A stretch of 37,665 nucleotides of DNA from Bifidobacterium breve. GTDB lineage: Bacteria > Actinomycetota > Acidimicrobiia > Acidimicrobiales > Acidimicrobilacustridaceae. The stretch spans positions 1-37,665 of the forward strand of contig CAMCTW010000004.1 in the NCBI GenBank assembly GCA_945878645.1. The letters are read 5' to 3'. The position numbers and the translations under genes were made by a program. Position 1 is the first letter of the stretch; every line of letters begins with the position of its first letter. Positions 27,742 to 37,106 of the stretch are shown piece after piece. The notes beneath the pieces are model-generated. The model saw nothing but the letters and a program-made list of their open reading frames with translations. It ran no database searches and was not told the DNA's origin.

Positions 27742-30027
27742 ATGGCTCGTAGTCCTTCTCCGTCTCTTGACACATTTGTCGCGGCGCTTCAGTCCGATAA
27801 ACGCGTCGTACACGTCGAGCGATCACCAGCGCGTCGTGCCCGTTTCGCGACTCTTGCCGAGCCGTTGTCCCAGGCTGTTGCGGGAATCATTCCTGAGCAA
27901 GGACTGTGGTCACATCAGGCAGAGTCAATTGATCACATTCGTGCCGGTCGATCCGTGGCCATCGCTACTGGCACAGCATCGGGGAAGTCACTGTGTTTCC
28001 AACTCCCCATCGCAGAAGCAATCGCCGCGGGACCGCCTCCGGCAACGGCCCTGCTTCTCTTTCCAACGAAGGCCCTCGCCCAAGACCAACTTCGTTCACT
28101 CACTGCGCTCAATGTTCCCGGACTCATCGCCGCAACTCACGACGGAGATTCCTCTCCCGAAGCACGCAAGTGGACCCGTGCACACGCAAACGTTCTGCTC
28201 ACGAATCCTGAAATGTTGCATATGAGCATGCTCCCGGTTCACGCGAACTGGGGCACCTACTTCAAGCGACTGCGCTACGTGGTTATTGATGAATTACACA
28301 TGTTGCGCGGAATGTTTGGCAGCAATGTTGCACAGGTTCTGCGTCGTCTACGCCGCATCTGCGCACACTACGGATCCGATCCAGTTTTTATTTTTACTTC
28401 CGCCACCATCGGTGACCCAGCCACGCTGGCGTCCACCTTGTGCGGATTGCCTGTTGAACCTGTCGTCGACGATGGTTCTCCACGCGGCGAGCGTTTGTTC
28501 GTTCTGTGGGACCCGGACGGCATCAACGATGGTTCGGAAGAAGAGCCCCGTCCAGTTTCTTCATCTCGGGATACCGCCGAAATTCTGAGTGCGTTGGTGA
28601 AAGACAACCACCGAACCATCGCGTTCTGCAGAAGTCGCAAAGGTACCGAACTCGTCACCGCCGATGTGAAACGCCGACTTTCGAAACGGCTCTCACCAAC
28701 TGTTCGGTCCTACCGCGGGGGCTACCTCACATCTGAGCGACGTGAAATCGAGAAAGAACTCTTCGACGGAACATTGCGCGGCGTCGTAGCGACAACTGCG
28801 CTCGAACTCGGGATCGACGTCGGCGGCCTTGACGCATGCATTCTCAATGGCTTTCCAGGAACGATCGCTTCGATGTGGCAACAGGCCGGTCGCGCCGGTC
28901 GCGCATCACAACAGTCGTTGGCTGTCCTCGTCGCCGGTGATGATCAGCTCGACCAATGGTTCGTGCATAACCCCACCGAACTTTTCCAACGATCGCCAGA
29001 ACCAGCCGTCATCAATATTGCCAATCCTTACGTTCTCAATCCTCACTTGGCCTGTGCGGCATTCGAACTTCCGCTCACCGACGCTGACGAAGCGTGGTGG
29101 CCAGATGTTCTCGACGACGCAATACGCGATCTCGTGCACGATGACGTGCTCAAGATTCGCCAACCAACGGATCGCGCCGGTCTTGGAGCTGTGTGGGCCG
29201 GTCGCGGTAGACCTGCCAATGGCATCGGTCTCCGCAGTGCAAACGCCAACGAATTCCGCATTGCGACCGCCGATGGTTCAATCATCGGAACCGTCGATGG
29301 TTCACGCGCCTTTCGGCTTGTTCATCCAGGTTCGATCTATTTGCATCAGGGGACGGCGTGGAAAGTAACCGAACTCAATATCGATGATCATGTGGCAATC
29401 GTCGAACCTCATGACGGCGGTGAGTACACCCAGCCTCGAGCAGTGACCGATATCCGCATTCTGACCACCGATAACGAGAGGCCCATCGGCGCCGCCGATC
29501 TCTGTCTCGGCACGGTTGAGGTCGAAACCACTGTTATCGGTTATCGAAGGTTCGACACATTCACTCGAGAACAACTCGGAACTCACGACCTCCTGCTGCC
29601 TTCCTCTCGACTGGTCACACGCGCGTTCTGGTACGTCATCGGCGATCACATCACGAGCGTGGCGGGACTTGGACCGGCGGAACTCCCTGGTGCCCTTCAT
29701 GCCGCCGAGCACGCCGGAATCGGCATCCTGCCCCTCTTCGCAATATGCGACCGTTGGGATGTCGGTGGCGTCTCAACGCCGTACCTGCCCGAAACAGGTG
29801 CCGCAACCATCGTCATCCACGATGCGTTTCCCGGTGGCGCGGGAGTAGCTGAACTGGGATTCGCGGCGGCTGACCGACACCTTCCCGCCACACTCGAGGT
29901 CATTGAGTCATGCGCATGTGTGAGTGGCTGTCCGTCATGCATTCAGTCGCCGAAATGTGGCAATGGCAATGAGCCACTCGATAAGGCTGCGGCGGTTTCG
30001 TTACTGCAGGCCATGCTTTCCCGCTGA
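27742..30027 (+). CDS. DEAD/DEAH-box helicase, YprA/Hrq1-like, with C-terminal DUF1998-type Cys cluster
   Basis: ATGTASGKSLCFQLP (Walker A), VIDELHML (DEAH-like), FTSATIGDP, QQAGRAGRASQ, and C-terminal CACVSGCPSCIQSPKCGNGN. Start MARSPSPS at 27742 preferred. Confidence 0.92.
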   Translation: MARSPSPSLDTFVAALQSDKRVVHVERSPARRARFATLAEPLSQAVAGIIPEQGLWSHQAESIDHIRAGRSVAIATGTASGKSLCFQLPIAEAIAAGPPPATALLLFPTKALAQDQLRSLTALNVPGLIAATHDGDSSPEARKWTRAHANVLLTNPEMLHMSMLPVHANWGTYFKRLRYVVIDELHMLRGMFGSNVAQVLRRLRRICAHYGSDPVFIFTSATIGDPATLASTLCGLPVEPVVDDGSPRGERLFVLWDPDGINDGSEEEPRPVSSSRDTAEILSALVKDNHRTIAFCRSRKGTELVTADVKRRLSKRLSPTVRSYRGGYLTSERREIEKELFDGTLRGVVATTALELGIDVGGLDACILNGFPGTIASMWQQAGRAGRASQQSLAVLVAGDDQLDQWFVHNPTELFQRSPEPAVINIANPYVLNPHLACAAFELPLTDADEAWWPDVLDDAIRDLVHDDVLKIRQPTDRAGLGAVWAGRGRPANGIGLRSANANEFRIATADGSIIGTVDGSRAFRLVHPGSIYLHQGTAWKVTELNIDDHVAIVEPHDGGEYTQPRAVTDIRILTTDNERPIGAADLCLGTVEVETTVIGYRRFDTFTREQLGTHDLLLPSSRLVTRAFWYVIGDHITSVAGLGPAELPGALHAAEHAGIGILPLFAICDRWDVGGVSTPYLPETGAATIVIHDAFPGGAGVAELGFAAADRHLPATLEVIESCACVSGCPSCIQSPKCGNGNEPLDKAAAVSLLQAMLSR

Positions 30028-30405
30028 TTCCGCCCGCATGACCACGGTCGCGTGCAGGTCGACATCGGGAACAAGTGCTCCGATGATCGCGAAATCAGTG
30101 ACACTGCGATACGAAACCTCGACTCGAACTGTGTCACCGCCCTCAAGCATCGTGACCCCGACTGAGATCTGATCCGAACGCAGTTCCCCCGCGCGCTTCG
30201 CGGCGGTCATTGCTGCGCTAAGACGATCTGTATCGCTTACTGCCGCGGCTCTTGCTGCCTCACGCGCAGCGTGGGAAACAAGAACTTGATCGCGCACAAC
30301 AAAGCCCGCTTGCGCAATAAAGAGGACAACGATGACGACGAGGGGGAGAATCAACGCGAATTCAACAGTGGATTGTCCGTGATCCCCCCACCTCGTCTTC
30401 TTCAC
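30001..30405 (-). CDS. TadE-like pseudopilin
   Basis: DHGQSTVEFALILPLVVIVVLFIAQAGFVVRDQVLVSHAAREAARAAAV; class III prepilin G^QSTVEF motif. Overlaps the helicase 3' end by 27 bp. Confidence 0.85.
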   Translation of the reverse strand: MKKTRWGDHGQSTVEFALILPLVVIVVLFIAQAGFVVRDQVLVSHAAREAARAAAVSDTDRLSAAMTAAKRAGELRSDQISVGVTMLEGGDTVRVEVSYRSVTDFAIIGALVPDVDLHATVVMRAESAGKHGLQ

Positions 30406-30581
30406 TTGACCTTGCCGATCACGCCATCAAGAACGGCATCGAACAGCGTGCCGATCGCTCCCGATTGTGTTGCCCAACCGAGAAGCAACAGCGCAATCCC
30501 CGCTGCTCCTAAAAGAACAAGCGCATATTCGGCAGTGGTCTGACCACGCTCACTGCGAAAACGTGTGCGAAATCGATTCAT
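30402..30581 (-). CDS. Flp/DUF4244-like small pilin (59 aa)
   Basis: Manual translation MNRFRTRFRSERGQTTAEYALVLLGAAGIALLLLGWATQSGAIGTLFDAVLDGVIGKVK*; G^QTTAEY prepilin site; GTGA overlap with TadE. Missed by the ORF track (<60 aa). Confidence 0.85.
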   Translation of the reverse strand: MNRFRTRFRSERGQTTAEYALVLLGAAGIALLLLGWATQSGAIGTLFDAVLDGVIGKVK

Positions 30582-30632
30582 TGAAACTCCTTTGTTGTAG
30601 CGAGACAGAACTTGAACGGGGGAAGATTCGAT

Positions 30633-31202
30633 TCACCAGTGCAGAGAACCGAGCGAGGACACCACAAGTGGGACGATCGCCAGGAGCCCGAACGCCGGCA
30701 GAATGCACATCACGAGAGGGAACAGCAACTGAACCGGGAGCCGTCGAGCATTAGCTTCCGCCCAACGCCGACGTTGTAGCCGGGCATCGGTCGCAACCCG
30801 CTCAAGCGCCGGCCCAAGCGCCACGCCGTCAAACGCTGCCGAGCGGAGCGCCGCCGCCAACGGACGGACTGACTCACCGAGTTCGTCAAACACGTCAAGC
30901 GCATCACCTAGACGTTGACCGAGCGACACTCGTCGACGAACCTCGACAAGTGTCGGAACAAAGACCTCTGGAGCTCGCGGTTCGACGACGTCGACTAACT
31001 GATGCACCGAAAGTCCGGCTCCGACGGCAAGACGAAAGAGGTCGACAAGCTCAGGAGCACTTTGTCGACGAGCAGTATCGGTGGCCAGTGACGCTGATCG
31101 ATGTCGAACCACCGGAACCAGTGATGCCCCCACTACCAACGCACAGCCAACCCATGGGCCAACGACGATCATCGGTGGCGACCAATCAAGCGCGACATCC
31201 AA
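30633..31202 (-). CDS. TadC-like type II/IV secretion F-domain membrane protein
   Basis: T2SF-like: ELVDLFRLAVGAGLSVHQLVDVVEPRAPEVFVPTLVEVRRRVSLGQRLGDAL; C-terminal TM helices; in tad operon. Confidence 0.8.
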   Translation of the reverse strand: MDVALDWSPPMIVVGPWVGCALVVGASLVPVVRHRSASLATDTARRQSAPELVDLFRLAVGAGLSVHQLVDVVEPRAPEVFVPTLVEVRRRVSLGQRLGDALDVFDELGESVRPLAAALRSAAFDGVALGPALERVATDARLQRRRWAEANARRLPVQLLFPLVMCILPAFGLLAIVPLVVSSLGSLHW

Positions 31203-31930
31203 AACGCTCCCAAAGCATCAAGCCCCAGCCCCAGACCGACGCACGCCCACCCGATTGGCCGCCTAATAAGCACGTCGAGAATCCGGTGATCGACCATTGC
31301 CATCGCTACGGCAAAAACCACTGGGGCGACGACAAGTACAACCGCAGAAGCCCGTGATTGCGAAGAAAGGGCGGCCACCTCGCGTTCAAGCGCGACACGA
31401 TCGCGCAAGGAAGCCGCGACCCCGTCAAGGACACGAGCCGTTGCCCCACCCGAACTTGAGGCCAGCTCAAGAGCCGTCGCGGTCAGTTTGCGGTTCGGAA
31501 GTTGGTCCTCGGCTCCCCATTCCGCAACTGCCTTCTGTAGCGATTGTCCGTTGTCTAATTCCGCGGCCACGCGTGCAAAAACCACGTCTTCGTTACCGAC
31601 TCCTCGCAGGGCGAGAGAGAGGGTTGCCCCTGCGCGCAACTGCCGAACCACACGGTCAAGGGAGTCGGGAATACGCATCTCTATTCGCCGCTTACCTCGT
31701 TGTTCTGCACCACGATGAAGTGGTTCGAAGATTCCAAGCGTTGAGAGACGGAGAATCGATCCACGCGCTGTACGCACGAACAGCGAATCGCTGCGAGTGA
31801 GAGTTTCCGCAGCAAATCGTTGATGGACTCGACGCGCCGCCATCATCTCGGGGGCGGTAGCGATCACCGTTATGGTCGAAAGAACCGCAATGACAGTGAC
31901 CACCACAACCACGATCAATCGCAAACTCAT
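31169..31930 (-). CDS. TadB-like type II/IV secretion F-domain membrane protein
   Basis: RIPDSLDRVVRQLRAGATLSLALRGVG ... ALELASSSGGATARVLDGVAASLRDRVALEREVAALSSQSRASAVVLVVAPVVF. Start MSLRLIVV at 31930. Confidence 0.85.
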   Translation of the reverse strand: MSLRLIVVVVVTVIAVLSTITVIATAPEMMAARRVHQRFAAETLTRSDSLFVRTARGSILRLSTLGIFEPLHRGAEQRGKRRIEMRIPDSLDRVVRQLRAGATLSLALRGVGNEDVVFARVAAELDNGQSLQKAVAEWGAEDQLPNRKLTATALELASSSGGATARVLDGVAASLRDRVALEREVAALSSQSRASAVVLVVAPVVFAVAMAMVDHRILDVLIRRPIGWACVGLGLGLDALGAFWMSRLIGRHR

Positions 31931-33111
31931 GACGCAACCCAGGACAAGAGCGCCGGACCGAGATGAGGCGCCCGGCACGGTCGGCTGGGCAGCGTGACCA
32001 GTTCACCCGAAGGGCCTGTCAACACGTTCACAGAGATGCTGCTGCCGGTTTCACCATCGGGCATCGGTTCGGCCATCGAGACAACTCGCCGAGATCCATC
32101 CGGTTGGCGAGCAACGTGAACGATGAGATCGACCGCAGCGCGCAGTTGTTCACGAACCGCGGCCAGGGGCAAGGCAACATCGCCCATAAGTACAAGAGTT
32201 TCAAGACGTCGAATGGCATCAATCGGTGAGTTGGCATGACAGGTTGAAAGTGAACCGTCGTGACCGGTGTTCATGGCCTGCAACATGTCAATTGCTTCGC
32301 CCGAACGAACTTCACCAATCACGATGCGATCGGGGCGCATGCGTAACGCATTGCGAACAAGGTCCCGGATGGAAATCTCACCTGCGCCTTCAGCATTTGC
32401 TGGTCGACGTTCGAGTCGAACAACATGACGCCCGGGGAGCCGCAACTCGGCCGTGTCTTCGATTGTGACCACGCGTTCATCTGGCGGAATGAACGCGGTG
32501 ACCGCATTGAGCAACGTTGTCTTCCCTGCTCCGGCACCTCCGCTCACGATGATGTTGCATCGCGACTGCACCGCCCACTCCAGTAATTTCGCAACTCCAG
32601 GCGAACAGACTTCGGGTAACTGAACACGTCGCGCACCGAACCTTCGAATAGTGATCAGCGGCCCATCGACGGCAAGTGGAGGGACAACCCCATTCACCCG
32701 CGATCCATCAGGAAGTCGGGCATCGACCAACGGTGAGGTGCGATCAATGCGAAGACCAAGTGGGGCGACAATGCGTTCAAGCAGTGCATAGGTTGTCGCG
32801 CTCTCGATAATGATCCCGGTGCACTCAAGCCGGCCGGAACGCTCGACCCAAAGATCGCCTGCTCCATTGACCATCACTTCATCGATGGCCGGGTCGGCGA
32901 GAAATTGATCGAGAACACCGAGCCCACTGACACGTGAGTGAATGCGGTGAATGAGATCGATGACCGTTCGGTCGTCAAGGAGCGGATCGTGTTCGACAAG
33001 AAGCTGTTGAATCGCAGCTGCGTCGTGATGGCCATGGTCGAGTAATTGCCTATGCATGTGTTCGACCACCGAATCAAGCAGGGAATCACTAGTGGAGTCA
33101 GGCGACGTCAC
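31927..33111 (-). CDS. TadA/CpaF-type secretion ATPase
   Basis: [18 protein letters not shown] (Walker A), [65 protein letters not shown] start at 33111 preferred. Confidence 0.93.
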   Translation of the reverse strand: MTSPDSTSDSLLDSVVEHMHRQLLDHGHHDAAAIQQLLVEHDPLLDDRTVIDLIHRIHSRVSGLGVLDQFLADPAIDEVMVNGAGDLWVERSGRLECTGIIIESATTYALLERIVAPLGLRIDRTSPLVDARLPDGSRVNGVVPPLAVDGPLITIRRFGARRVQLPEVCSPGVAKLLEWAVQSRCNIIVSGGAGAGKTTLLNAVTAFIPPDERVVTIEDTAELRLPGRHVVRLERRPANAEGAGEISIRDLVRNALRMRPDRIVIGEVRSGEAIDMLQAMNTGHDGSLSTCHANSPIDAIRRLETLVLMGDVALPLAAVREQLRAAVDLIVHVARQPDGSRRVVSMAEPMPDGETGSSISVNVLTGPSGELVTLPSRPCRAPHLGPALLSWVAS

Positions 33112-33766
33112 GGAGCGCCCTCCCCAACGAAGACGGAAGCCGCGCCGCAAGAAGCCCCGCGTCGACGGCACGGGCGACTGCGGCATCGACTTCGATAGTT
33201 GCGACGACTGGGACTCCGAGCACATCCTCGACATCGCTCCGACCTAAGGCCCGTCCCGCTTCTTCAATGAGAACAACGCCGGTGGGGCGAAGCGGAAGCG
33301 ATAACGCCCGGCGAAGCGAAATGAAGCACGGCCGAGTGACGAGGAGCGAGGTTGTTGCTGCCTCGGCAAAGCAACGGCGAACTAGATCCTCTGAATCTCC
33401 GTTGCCCGTGATGCGTCCAACATCCACAACGACGGGACGCTCGTCGGCAATCAGTCGTTCCGTACAGATCCTGGCTCGTACCTCACTAGTGAGTGCTCTT
33501 CGCCCCCGCGGTACCAGCCGGACAGAGTCGGCAACTGGTCGCTCGAGTCGTTCGATCGCCACAACTCCGACCGACTCCGACGCTGCGAACCAGTCCGAGA
33601 GACCCGGCCCATCGGGTTCAGGCCTTCCAAAAACAGTGGGCCCATCGCCTTCGAGGTCAACGAAGACAGAACCAGCATCGGACTGCTGCCCGAGCAGAAC
33701 GGCCAACGCGACTGACACCACCGTTGTGCCAGATCCACCTTTTGCAGACCAACACGAAAACACCAT
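33098..33766 (-). CDS. TadZ/CpaE/Ssd-like atypical P-loop protein
   Basis: MVFSCWSAKGGSGTTVVSVALAVLLG: MinD-like loop with KGGSGTT rather than KGGxGKT; first gene of the tad operon. Confidence 0.8.
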   Translation of the reverse strand: MVFSCWSAKGGSGTTVVSVALAVLLGQQSDAGSVFVDLEGDGPTVFGRPEPDGPGLSDWFAASESVGVVAIERLERPVADSVRLVPRGRRALTSEVRARICTERLIADERPVVVDVGRITGNGDSEDLVRRCFAEAATTSLLVTRPCFISLRRALSLPLRPTGVVLIEEAGRALGRSDVEDVLGVPVVATIEVDAAVARAVDAGLLAARLPSSLGRALRDVA

Positions 33767-33858
33767 GCACCCTCCCGTTCACGACATCGAAACAAGGGAA
33801 GGAGCCGGTACCGTACGAACTCGCAGCCATCACGTCAAGGGCCTTGCGCGTCAACATC

Positions 33859-34752
33859 ATGGGGATTCCTCAACCCACCCGTATGCTCAGTGACGTGGAA
33901 GCCGCGTTTTTCGATCTCGATAAGACCGTTATTGCGCGTGCATCGATGATCGCATTTGGACGATCGTTCCGTCAGGCGGGGATGATCAATCGACGCGTGA
34001 TGGCGAGAGCTGCCTGGAATGGTTTGGTCTTTCACACGCTCGGCGCCGACGAAGAACGAATGCGTAAGTTCCGAGAGTCTGCGCTTCGTGTCACAAGAGG
34101 CTGGGACCACGACGCTGTTGGCGCCCTCGTTCGTTCCACCCTGACTGACGTCATCGATCCAATTGTCTACGACGAAGCATTGGAATTGATTCAAGAACAC
34201 CGTGAAGCAGGCCGACTAGTTTTCATCGTTTCCGCATCGCCAGAAGAGATCGTCATGCCGCTGGCGAACTACCTCGGTGCCGACGGCGCGATTGCCAGCC
34301 GAGCGCGCATCGACGCCCATGGTAAGTACACCGGCGAGGTCGATCTCTATGCCTACGGTCCTTTTAAAGCGGAAGCAATCGCCGATGTCGCCGCATCTCG
34401 AGGTATCGATCTCTCGAAGAGTTGGGCCTATTCCGACTCAGCAACCGACGAACCCATGCTTCGCGCGGTTGGAAATCCGGTCGCAGTAAATCCCGACCGA
34501 GAACTCAAACGAATCGCAGTAGCGGAAGATTGGCCAATTCTGTCGTTCACACATCGCGTCCCTTTACGCGAACGCGTCACACTTCCTCCGCCCGGCCGCG
34601 TCGCAACAGGCGCGGTAGTCGCCACCGGGGTGTCCGCTGGACTTTTCCTCGGGTGGTGGATTCTGACCCGGCACTCGATGCCGAGGTCAGCGGGATTCAG
34701 GCGTCTTGGAGCTTCTTCACCGCGAATGCGGCGAGGGCGACAACGACGATGA
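33859..34752 (+). CDS. HAD-IB family hydrolase (SerB-like) with C-terminal TM
   Basis: AAFFDLDKTVIARAS; IVSASPEEIVMPLANYLGADGAIASRARIDAHGKYTGEV; SWAYSDSATDEPMLRAVGNPVAVNPD; TM GAVVATGVSAGLFLGWWIL. Start 33859 or 33883. Confidence 0.9.
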   Translation: MGIPQPTRMLSDVEAAFFDLDKTVIARASMIAFGRSFRQAGMINRRVMARAAWNGLVFHTLGADEERMRKFRESALRVTRGWDHDAVGALVRSTLTDVIDPIVYDEALELIQEHREAGRLVFIVSASPEEIVMPLANYLGADGAIASRARIDAHGKYTGEVDLYAYGPFKAEAIADVAASRGIDLSKSWAYSDSATDEPMLRAVGNPVAVNPDRELKRIAVAEDWPILSFTHRVPLRERVTLPPPGRVATGAVVATGVSAGLFLGWWILTRHSMPRSAGFRRLGASSPRMRRGRQRR

Positions 34753-34771
34753 GCACGAGCAGCTTCTTCAT
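34697..34771 (-). CDS. 24-aa membrane micropeptide (DLW-39-like N-terminus, speculative)
   Basis: Manual translation MKKLLVLIVVVALAAFAVKKLQDA*; overlaps the HAD C-terminus antisense. Confidence 0.4.
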   Translation of the reverse strand: MKKLLVLIVVVALAAFAVKKLQDA

Positions 34772-34825
34772 GGTTCTCACTCTAGAACGGAGCCTCGGCT
34801 CAGTTCCATTGCGATTCCAATGCGC

Positions 34826-35446
34826 TCAGGATGGCGGCGTGGTTCCCGTTGGCCAACGGTTCACAGCAAGCACCCGGCAGGCATAGGCCCCGTCAGGCCG
34901 ATAGGGAACAATAGCTGTCCAGGTCGTGGTTGCATGCTCAGGAACGGCCAGTACCGAGACGGAACTGGCTGCGAATTCCTCACCTGAACTTCCAGGCCCA
35001 CTGCTGCGAAACGACACGTCAATCTCGTAATCGGCCGTCTTAGTTGTCCAGTTCGTCAACGTGCCCGAGGCCTTCACCCCGCCGCTCCCGTCGCTTTCAC
35101 AGGTACCCAGATGGATATCGCGCTGGGGCGGATGCACGGCGTCCCGGCTGGCCGTGGCAATCCCCGTTTCAACGAATACCTGTTGACGCACTTTGGCATT
35201 GGCATCTTCGTCAGAAATGCCGAATACTCTAATGCCAACAACAACCAGCACGATGGCCAACACCAACGCGATGATCGCCAACACGGCTCCGACAATGAGA
35301 ATCGCGACACAACCACGCTGGTCCGTCGCTTCGTTGGTCGCCGAGAGCGGCGGCGGCGGGTTCGGTCCAGGCGTTACCGATGGTGCCGGCGGAACACCAG
35401 CCATCGGGAACTCTGCGTCGGGATCGTCGTCGAAGTGTTCAGTCAT
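34826..35446 (-). CDS. Membrane-anchored extracytoplasmic protein with FxLYD-like domain
   Basis: Pro-rich N-terminus, TM CVAILIVGAVLAIIALVLAIVLVVVGI, then ASGTLTNWTTKTADYEIDVSFRSSG beta-rich domain. Confidence 0.65.
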   Translation of the reverse strand: MTEHFDDDPDAEFPMAGVPPAPSVTPGPNPPPPLSATNEATDQRGCVAILIVGAVLAIIALVLAIVLVVVGIRVFGISDEDANAKVRQQVFVETGIATASRDAVHPPQRDIHLGTCESDGSGGVKASGTLTNWTTKTADYEIDVSFRSSGPGSSGEEFAASSVSVLAVPEHATTTWTAIVPYRPDGAYACRVLAVNRWPTGTTPPS

Positions 35447-35471
35447 GGCCGCGGGTTACTCCGCGAAACGA

Positions 35472-36413
35472 TCAGACGGCGAGTAGGTCGCGTGCGCCAG
35501 TGTCTGACGATGGATGACGAAGCTTGGACATTGCTCGAGCTTCGATCTGACGAATTCGCTCACGAGTGAGATTGAAGTGTTCGCCAACCTCTTCAAGCGT
35601 GCGAGGTTCACCACGATCGAGACCGAAACGAAGTTTCAGGATTTCGCGCTCACGCTCGTCGAGAGGTGAAAGCAAACGGCTGATCTCTTCGGGAAGGAGC
35701 GCTGTTGCGGCAACCTCGAAGGGCGATTCGGCCGAGCGATCTTCAACAACATCGCCAAGTTCGGCGTCGCCATCTTCACGAAGCGGCTCAGAAAGCGAAA
35801 GAGGTTCCGCAGCGAAGCGAAGCGCTTCGGTGACTTTATCTTCCGGCATTTCAACCTCGGCCGAAAGTTCGGCGAGAGTTGCGGGACGACCAAGCTTCAG
35901 TTCAAGACGCGCACGCGCCTTCTGCAATCGAGCAAGCGTGTCGCCAGCGTGAACTGGGAGACGGATGGTGCGACCCGTGTTTGCGATACCGCGAGTGATG
36001 GCCTGACGGATCCACCAGGTGGCGTAGGTCGAAAACTTGAAACCCTTGCGCCAGTCGAACTTTTCGACGGCATGCATAAGACCCAGGTTGCCCTCTTGAA
36101 TGAGATCAAGAAGGGGAAGGCCAGAGGCCTGATACTTCTTGGCGATCGAAACAACGAGACGAAGGTTGGACTGCACGAACGTGCGCTCGGCGTCGTCGCC
36201 CTGCTTTATTAAACGCTTCAGTTCACGCTTGCGAGCAACGGTGAGGGTTTTCGTTGCTTCAACTTCAGCGCGAGCAGCGACGCCGCCCTCGATGGCTTGG
36301 GCGAGACGAACTTCGTCGTCCTTCGTGAGCAGGGGGTACTGGCCAATATCGGTCAGATAGAGACGGACGAGATCTTCTTCGTCGCGTTCAACACGTTCCT
36401 TAGCCACTGCCAC
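35472..36413 (-). CDS. RpoD/SigA-family (group 1/2) RNA polymerase sigma factor
   Basis: DLVRLYLTDIGQYPLLTKDDEVRLAQAIE (1.2); NLRLVVSIAKKYQASGLPLLDLIQEGNLGLMHAVEKFDWRKGFKFSTYATWWIRQAITR (2); RTLEEVGEHFNLTRERIRQIEARAMSKLRHP (4.2). Confidence 0.95.
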   Translation of the reverse strand: MAVAKERVERDEEDLVRLYLTDIGQYPLLTKDDEVRLAQAIEGGVAARAEVEATKTLTVARKRELKRLIKQGDDAERTFVQSNLRLVVSIAKKYQASGLPLLDLIQEGNLGLMHAVEKFDWRKGFKFSTYATWWIRQAITRGIANTGRTIRLPVHAGDTLARLQKARARLELKLGRPATLAELSAEVEMPEDKVTEALRFAAEPLSLSEPLREDGDAELGDVVEDRSAESPFEVAATALLPEEISRLLSPLDEREREILKLRFGLDRGEPRTLEEVGEHFNLTRERIRQIEARAMSKLRHPSSDTGARDLLAV

Positions 36414-36526
36414 ACCTCAGACTTGGGCCCGGAGAATCGGCCATGGGGGCCGCCGGGGTGTGTCAACGATACCGGTCCGGTCAAGCCCCCCAACCGAGCC
36501 AAGCCGAATTCATCGGGAAAGAGCCG

Positions 36527-37075
36527 TCAGGCCCCAAAAATCTGACGGATTTGGGTCGTCGCTCCAGCAATGCCGGCCCTGCTCTGCTCGGCGTGAGCCC
36601 GCTCCTCGGCCAGTTCCAGCACCAGTTCTCTTGGGCCGACACTCGTCTCGAGATCGTTGGAGACATCGGTAATGGCGATTCCGAGCAACCGGCGGATAGG
36701 GCCATCGGCGACGGCGGTGGTCCGCTCAAGATGCTCGATCATGGCCCCACGAAGTGCTGGGAGCAGCTCTTCGTACGCCAGAACCATCTGTGCGCCTTGC
36801 GAGGATCCGGCGAGCTCAGCAACGAGAGTGAACACCTCATGCTCAATGTCGGTTGGTTCCATGAACGCGTCGGGTCCGGGTGCTGCAGTCGGCAACATTT
36901 CGAACCAGCGACGTGATCGCCATGCGCAGTGATCGGCGGTAGCAACCAGTGTGAGTTTCGCGATCGGCTCACTCACATCGGCCGCCCATCGGCCAAGGAG
37001 TCCGAACAGCAACTGTTCAACACGACAATACGACGCCATGCGATCAACTGACTCGCCTGCGGTAAGGAACTCCAT
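36527..37075 (-). CDS. Helical (possibly ferritin-like) protein of unknown function
   Basis: 182-aa ORF, coding-like composition, helical: MASYCRVEQLLFGLLGRWAADVSEPIAKLTLVATADHCAWRSRRWFEMLP... No decisive motif. Confidence 0.5.
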   Translation of the reverse strand: MEFLTAGESVDRMASYCRVEQLLFGLLGRWAADVSEPIAKLTLVATADHCAWRSRRWFEMLPTAAPGPDAFMEPTDIEHEVFTLVAELAGSSQGAQMVLAYEELLPALRGAMIEHLERTTAVADGPIRRLLGIAITDVSNDLETSVGPRELVLELAEERAHAEQSRAGIAGATTQIRQIFGA

Positions 37076-37106
37076 GGACTGAAGGTTAGGCGAAGCGCCG
37101 CCTCGA

